Source: BRH-c25 sp012519325
GTDB lineage: Bacteria > Bacillota > Clostridia > Lutisporales > Lutisporaceae
Reading direction: 5' to 3'
NCBI GenBank assembly: GCA_050950645.1
Contig: JBMNHZ010000016.1
Location: forward strand, 71,826 to 135,825
Length of the DNA stretch: 64,000 nt
Of the stretch, positions 61,886 to 64,000 are shown one piece after another (position 1 is the stretch's first letter; each line of letters begins with the position of its first letter). Position numbers and translations under genes: made by a program. The notes beneath the pieces were generated by a model that ran no database searches, was not told the origin of the DNA, and saw only the letters and a program-made list of their open reading frames with translations.

Positions 61886-62930
61886 TTTTCGGTCCTCTTT
61901 TAACCTTAATCAATTCCGCCGCAATGCTCACCGCAATTTCTTCCGGTGTCTGGGCATAAATATTCAATCCTATCGGGCAGTGAACCCTTTCCAAATCCTC
62001 TGAAGTAAAGCCCTCACTCAAAAGATTGTTGTAGACATGTTCCCTTTTGCTCCTGCTTCCGATCATTCCGATATACTTGGCATCGGTTCTGAGCGCCTGC
62101 GCAAGCACATCCTTATCATAGGCATGTCCCCTTGTTACAATGACAATATAACTGCTTCCATTAATTATATCATAATTTTCCAGATTATTAAAAGATTGAA
62201 CTACCCTCACCTCATCAGCCGTATCAAATCTTTCCCTGTTTGCAAATTCCTCCCTGTCATCCATAACAATAGTATAGAAGCCGAGCATTTTGGTTATATC
62301 CGCAATTTTTTGCGCTACATGGCCTGCTCCAAAGATATGAACGCTTTCAACATTAAAAAACGGCTCTATTATGTACTTTTCTTTTCCGATGAATACCTCC
62401 TTGACCTTGGTTTCTTTAAAGTTTTCTCTTATATTTTTAATTGCTCCCCATATTTCTTCATTCTCCATACCGTAGAATCCTGTTTCGGTACAGATCCATT
62501 TATCCGACCCCTTAATGCTTCCGGAATCCCCGGATAATTTTGTTATCATGACAAAATCAGTGCCGCAGCGCTTCAACTCAATTGCTTTCTTGTATATATC
62601 GACCATCTGGCTGTCACTGCAGTCCACATACTCCAGCAGTACGCTTATATCTCCCCCGCATACCATGCCCAGACCTGCGGCATCCTTGTTGGACATCACA
62701 AAATTTTCAATAATATATTGTGCATCATCAAATACCTTTGCCGCGAGTTTTATGGTCATAGCCTCGGAAATCCCGCCTCCTATGGTTCCACCGATTGAAA
62801 AGTCTTTTCTTATCAGCATTTTTGTTCCCTCTTCCCTGGGTGCGGAACCGGCTTTCCTCAGAATGGTAGACAGCACAAAGCTTTCTTTTTTTTCAATTTG
62901 CTCATTAATCAGTTCATATATGTCCTTCAA
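61872..62930 (-). CDS. xdhC: XdhC/CoxI-family molybdoenzyme chaperone
   Basis: 352 residues. The N-terminal XdhC_CoxI domain (~10-80: VLSTILRKAGSAPREEGTKMLIRKDFSIGGTIGGGISE) and the C-terminal Rossmann domain (~195-345: VHIFGAGHVAQKIADITKMLGFYTIVMDDREEFANRERF ... IGMIGSRSKREHVYNNLLSEG ... CPIGLNIYAQTPEEIAVSIAAELI). Such proteins bind and sulfurate the Mo cofactor and insert it into xanthine dehydrogenase-family enzymes. It overlaps the CoA-ligase-like gene by 17 bp. Confidence 0.93.
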   Translation of the reverse strand: MKDIYELINEQIEKKESFVLSTILRKAGSAPREEGTKMLIRKDFSIGGTIGGGISEAMTIKLAAKVFDDAQYIIENFVMSNKDAAGLGMVCGGDISVLLEYVDCSDSQMVDIYKKAIELKRCGTDFVMITKLSGDSGSIKGSDKWICTETGFYGMENEEIWGAIKNIRENFKETKVKEVFIGKEKYIIEPFFNVESVHIFGAGHVAQKIADITKMLGFYTIVMDDREEFANRERFDTADEVRVVQSFNNLENYDIINGSSYIVIVTRGHAYDKDVLAQALRTDAKYIGMIGSRSKREHVYNNLLSEGFTSEDLERVHCPIGLNIYAQTPEEIAVSIAAELIKVKRGPKNEKR

Positions 62931-64000
62931 TATTAATACCTCCCCGGTAATCGATTATTTTTCTTTTTACCATACTGTTGGTTAATCGGACAGGTTTGCA
63001 CCTTGCCGCTGATACAACCGTTACATTCAATCTTTGCATCGGTTGATTCGGCAGGAGATTCCTTACATTCTGCATAATTTTGTCCTTTATGCTTTCAGAA
63101 TCTATATTGTCTTTTACAACCACCTCCAGTATGAGCCTGTCTTTATCCTTTAAACAAGCTCTGTAGTCCAGAACTTCTTCAAAGGGCAGAATGGTTTCAT
63201 CCAATTCCCTCAAATACAAGAACCTTTCTTCTCCTATTCTCACCCTGTTTTCGATTCTTCCAAGCACCTTTTTCATTGTATTCAGGAAGGTACCGCAAGC
63301 ACACTCGGTTGGAGAAAATGAAGCAATATCCCCGGTTCTGTATCGAATCAGCGGCATAGCCTGTCTCGTAAGGGTTGTAAAGACAACCTCTCCGTATTGC
63401 CCTTTTTCAACAGCCTTACCGGTGTCCGGATTAATAATTTCAAAATACATATCTCCGTCTCTCATGTGGTAGCCACTTAAGGCTTCGCATTCAACGCCTC
63501 CGCCGTAACCCATTTCTGTCATCCCATAGTGGCTGAAAACCCTGCAGCCGAATTTTTGTGTTAATTCATTGATTAGCACTTCAGGCACGTAATCCGTACT
63601 TAGCAGTACCTTTTTTATTTTGTTTCTGAAAATATCACTTTTAACCCTGCTTAGATAAAGAACCTGCAATGGTATTCCCACAATACAGGTTATGTCTCTT
63701 TCCTGAATACACTTTGCCGCATCCTCCGGATCGTTAAGGACTCCATATGCAATACATTCTATACCCGACAATGCCAAAGCTTTTTTTAATAAATCTCCGA
63801 TGCTTCCATAAGTGTTACCGGGCATAAGAACCAGCACCTTATCGGTTTCATCCACAAGACAGCTCATGCCATATCTGAAAAAATCAACGGTAAGATCGAG
63901 ATCCTCTTCGGTGAAAAACAATCTTTTTTCTTCACCGCTTGTACCGGAGGTATTCAATGTCACTATTCTGGCAACCTTCCTCTGGGGTACACATAAAAAA
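62914..64000 (-). CDS. AMP-binding CoA-ligase-like protein (5' end beyond window)
   Basis: At least 360 residues; the frame stays open to the right edge, so the N-terminus is missing. ANL-superfamily motifs: the P-loop TLNTSGTSGEEKR, HYGMTEMGYGGG, and YRTGDIASFSP with the ATP-contacting Asp. The closest overall look is PaaK-type phenylacetate-CoA ligases and the DVU_1553-like ligases of molybdoenzyme clusters. The C-terminal subdomain ends SAARCKPVRLTNSMVKRKIIDYRG. First visible gene of the five-gene operon; the substrate is unknown. Confidence 0.85.
   Translation of the reverse strand, partial: FLCVPQRKVARIVTLNTSGTSGEEKRLFFTEEDLDLTVDFFRYGMSCLVDETDKVLVLMPGNTYGSIGDLLKKALALSGIECIAYGVLNDPEDAAKCIQERDITCIVGIPLQVLYLSRVKSDIFRNKIKKVLLSTDYVPEVLINELTQKFGCRVFSHYGMTEMGYGGGVECEALSGYHMRDGDMYFEIINPDTGKAVEKGQYGEVVFTTLTRQAMPLIRYRTGDIASFSPTECACGTFLNTMKKVLGRIENRVRIGEERFLYLRELDETILPFEEVLDYRACLKDKDRLILEVVVKDNIDSESIKDKIMQNVRNLLPNQPMQRLNVTVVSAARCKPVRLTNSMVKRKIIDYRGGINIEGHI

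Overview
The window reads as chromosomal DNA of a low-GC, spore-forming, strictly anaerobic Firmicute of the class Clostridia. The evidence is the AT-rich base composition, strong AGGAGG-type ribosome sites, consensus sigma-A promoters, a T-box and a TPP riboswitch. The block acpS / ydcC-like / alr / ndoAI / ndoA has the order known from Bacillus subtilis, and O2/NO-handling anaerobe genes (flavodiiron protein, hemerythrin, ferritin-like protein) are present. No rRNA, tRNA or CRISPR array was seen. Genus cannot be fixed from what is here.

Layout. 1-4.2 kb: a TetR-type operator/promoter facing off the left edge, then the acpS-ydcC-alr-mazEF block and a coiled-coil protein. 4.3-6.1 kb: ISLre2-family element, copy 1. 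6-9.3 kb: divergent persulfide/thiol locus (CoA-disulfide reductase-rhodanese versus CcdA-TlpA) with two CsoR/CstR-like operators. 9.3-11.3 kb: two-gene MotA/MotB- or ZorA/ZorB-like ion-driven motor. 11.5-17 kb: frameshifted alanine/Na+ symporter, LysM-CAP protein, diguanylate cyclase, M14 peptidase, MscL. 17.1-20.1 kb: TPP-riboswitch operon thiW-thiD-thiM-thiE. 20.1-24.4 kb: FecCD-type metal-chelate ABC operon with a methyltransferase and a THEP1-type NTPase. 24.4-30.3 kb: broken lipoprotein, flavodiiron protein, Crp/Fnr regulator, ftsE-ftsX with a secreted coiled-coil partner. 30.3-33.3 kb: REP-like palindrome, TipA-type MerR regulator, PAS-GGDEF-HD-GYP protein. 33.4-35.3 kb: T-box leader, probably tyrosine-specific, in front of a divergent tyrosine phenol-lyase/tryptophanase family enzyme. 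35.4-40.4 kb: an island of decay (SLH, unknown, AraC and ferritin-like pseudogenes, plus frameshifted IS copy 2). 40.4-45.3 kb: LytS/LytR-type two-component system and a CstA transporter. 45.3-53.7 kb: MEDS histidine kinase with a structured leader, phosphoesterase, second REP copy, DUF4474 protein, two M20 amidohydrolase remnants, MarR-FtsH, CarD. 53.8-55.6 kb: IS copy 3. 55.7-64 kb: cupin, hemerythrin, DUF1846 protein, and an operon (CoA-ligase-like, XdhC, MocA-HD, histidine phosphatase, sigma-54 activator) that looks like an accessory cassette for a molybdenum hydroxylase beyond the right edge.

The most interesting items are: the T-box in front of a lyase that has lost some family active-site residues; the right-edge molybdoenzyme cassette; the paired CstR-like operators sitting on both start sites of the persulfide locus; insertion of IS copy 1 exactly in the stop codon of the CoA-disulfide reductase gene; a 105-nt hairpin carried in all three IS copies; the stand-alone ZorAB-like motor; and REP palindromes with covarying arms. 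Many genes carry single-base indels, several in poly-A tracts, so true decay and sequencing error must be separated before any of them is called dead.
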